Part shown: positions 63,801 through 64,000 of the stretch, one piece after another | Layout: each line of letters starts with the position of its first letter | Numbering within the stretch: position 1 is the stretch's first letter | Program-made: the position numbers and the translations under genes | From: Caenorhabditis elegans | Taxonomy: Eukaryota; Nematoda; Chromadorea; Rhabditida; Rhabditidae | Direction: 5' to 3' | DNA: 64,000 nt | Assembly: GCF_000002985.6 (NCBI RefSeq) | Contig: NC_003280.10 | Coordinates: forward strand, 8,614,501-8,678,500 | Notes under the pieces: generated by a model | Databases searched by the model: none | Seen by the model: only the letters and a program-made list of their open reading frames with translations | Told to the model about the DNA's origin: nothing

Positions 63801-64000
63801 GGATATCAAGGCGGATAATCTGAGCGACAAAGAGCCTTCAAAATGAAGTGTGCTCCATCAAGATATCTAAAAAAGGCTTCCAATGTGGTGTTGCTGCAGC
63901 GGGGCGCTGGGCGCCCAAAAAAGTCTCAGCGGCTGCGAGAACCGTCCGTTCTTCAAAGCGTCTCAGTTTGTTTTGTGTGGGTCGTCTCGTCCGAAAAACC
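60815..64000. other. Upstream part of the hgap-2 locus
   Basis: About 3.2 kb with no exon I can join in frame to 60814. It is either a long first intron of hgap-2 or its promoter region. The most coding-like block is 63187-63381 (minus), described separately. The last 150 bp (about 63,840-64,000) are markedly GC-richer, as in promoters or 5' UTRs. No other gene recognised. Confidence 0.45.
63187..63381 (-). CDS. Candidate 5' coding exon of hgap-2 (uncertain)
   Basis: The minus strand opens with ATGATGCATCAC and encodes MMHHSHYPQSSSNASTSSSP, a Pro/Gln-rich run, then LNEVVARFTSKLLFLREPS. The frame ends in a stop just after CATA|GTTAGT, a possible donor at about 63190. That donor leaves phase 1, while the next recognised exon (60814) needs phase 2, so at least one more exon would have to lie between. 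The low-complexity start resembles many real N-termini, but there is no homology support. Confidence 0.35.
   Translation of the reverse strand: MMHHSHYPQSSSNASTSSSPPSQPQQPFSVQLNEVVARFTSKLLFLREPSIVTPSGFTEDHNHS

Overview
The window is AT-rich nuclear DNA from a nematode. Introns are short, with GTAAG/GTTAG-type donors and TTTTCAG acceptors. Several ATGs sit just after a TTTCAG-like site, as expected for spliced-leader trans-splicing. Gene content and order match Caenorhabditis elegans chromosome II around cosmids T22C8 and D2085; that assignment is from memory, not from a search. There are no bacterial features, CRISPR arrays or intact transposons.

Left third (1-23 kb). In order: a secreted hyaluronidase-family hydrolase (chhy-1, minus); a pair of related C2H2/C2HC zinc-finger genes (minus); a compact Sp1-like transcription factor (sptf-2, plus); a cysteine-containing secreted protein of unknown role (minus); a cuticlin-like ZP-domain membrane protein (minus) with a tRNA-Leu gene in one intron; and the claudin/TMEM47-like junction protein vab-9 (minus).

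Middle (23-37 kb). About 9.5 kb between the divergent genes vab-9 and an ATG10-like gene holds no gene I can support. It is purine-rich on the + strand to the left and pyrimidine-rich to the right. The ATG10-like gene (32.7-33.6 kb) shares all three intron phases, and the intron-flanking motifs, with the true atg-10 gene at 44.6 kb. It has lost the catalytic cysteine (Asn at the aligned site), so it looks like a pseudo-E2. About 3 kb of intergenic DNA with a diverged duplicated segment follows.

Right part (36.6-64 kb). This part is dense with housekeeping genes: pyr-1 (the CAD fusion enzyme for the first three pyrimidine steps, 2198 residues in my model); atg-10; piga-1 (GPI anchor synthesis, minus); eif-2Bepsilon; etc-1 (UBE3C-type HECT E3 with one GC-AG intron); and the RalGAP beta subunit hgap-2 (minus), whose N-terminal exons are unresolved or lie outside the window. 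piga-1 and eIF2B-epsilon diverge from a 290-bp spacer. atg-10/piga-1 and etc-1/hgap-2 converge with very short 3' spacers.

Exon models were built by hand. Reading phase was checked across every junction except one place in the ZP gene (19.08-19.28 kb) and the 5' end of hgap-2.
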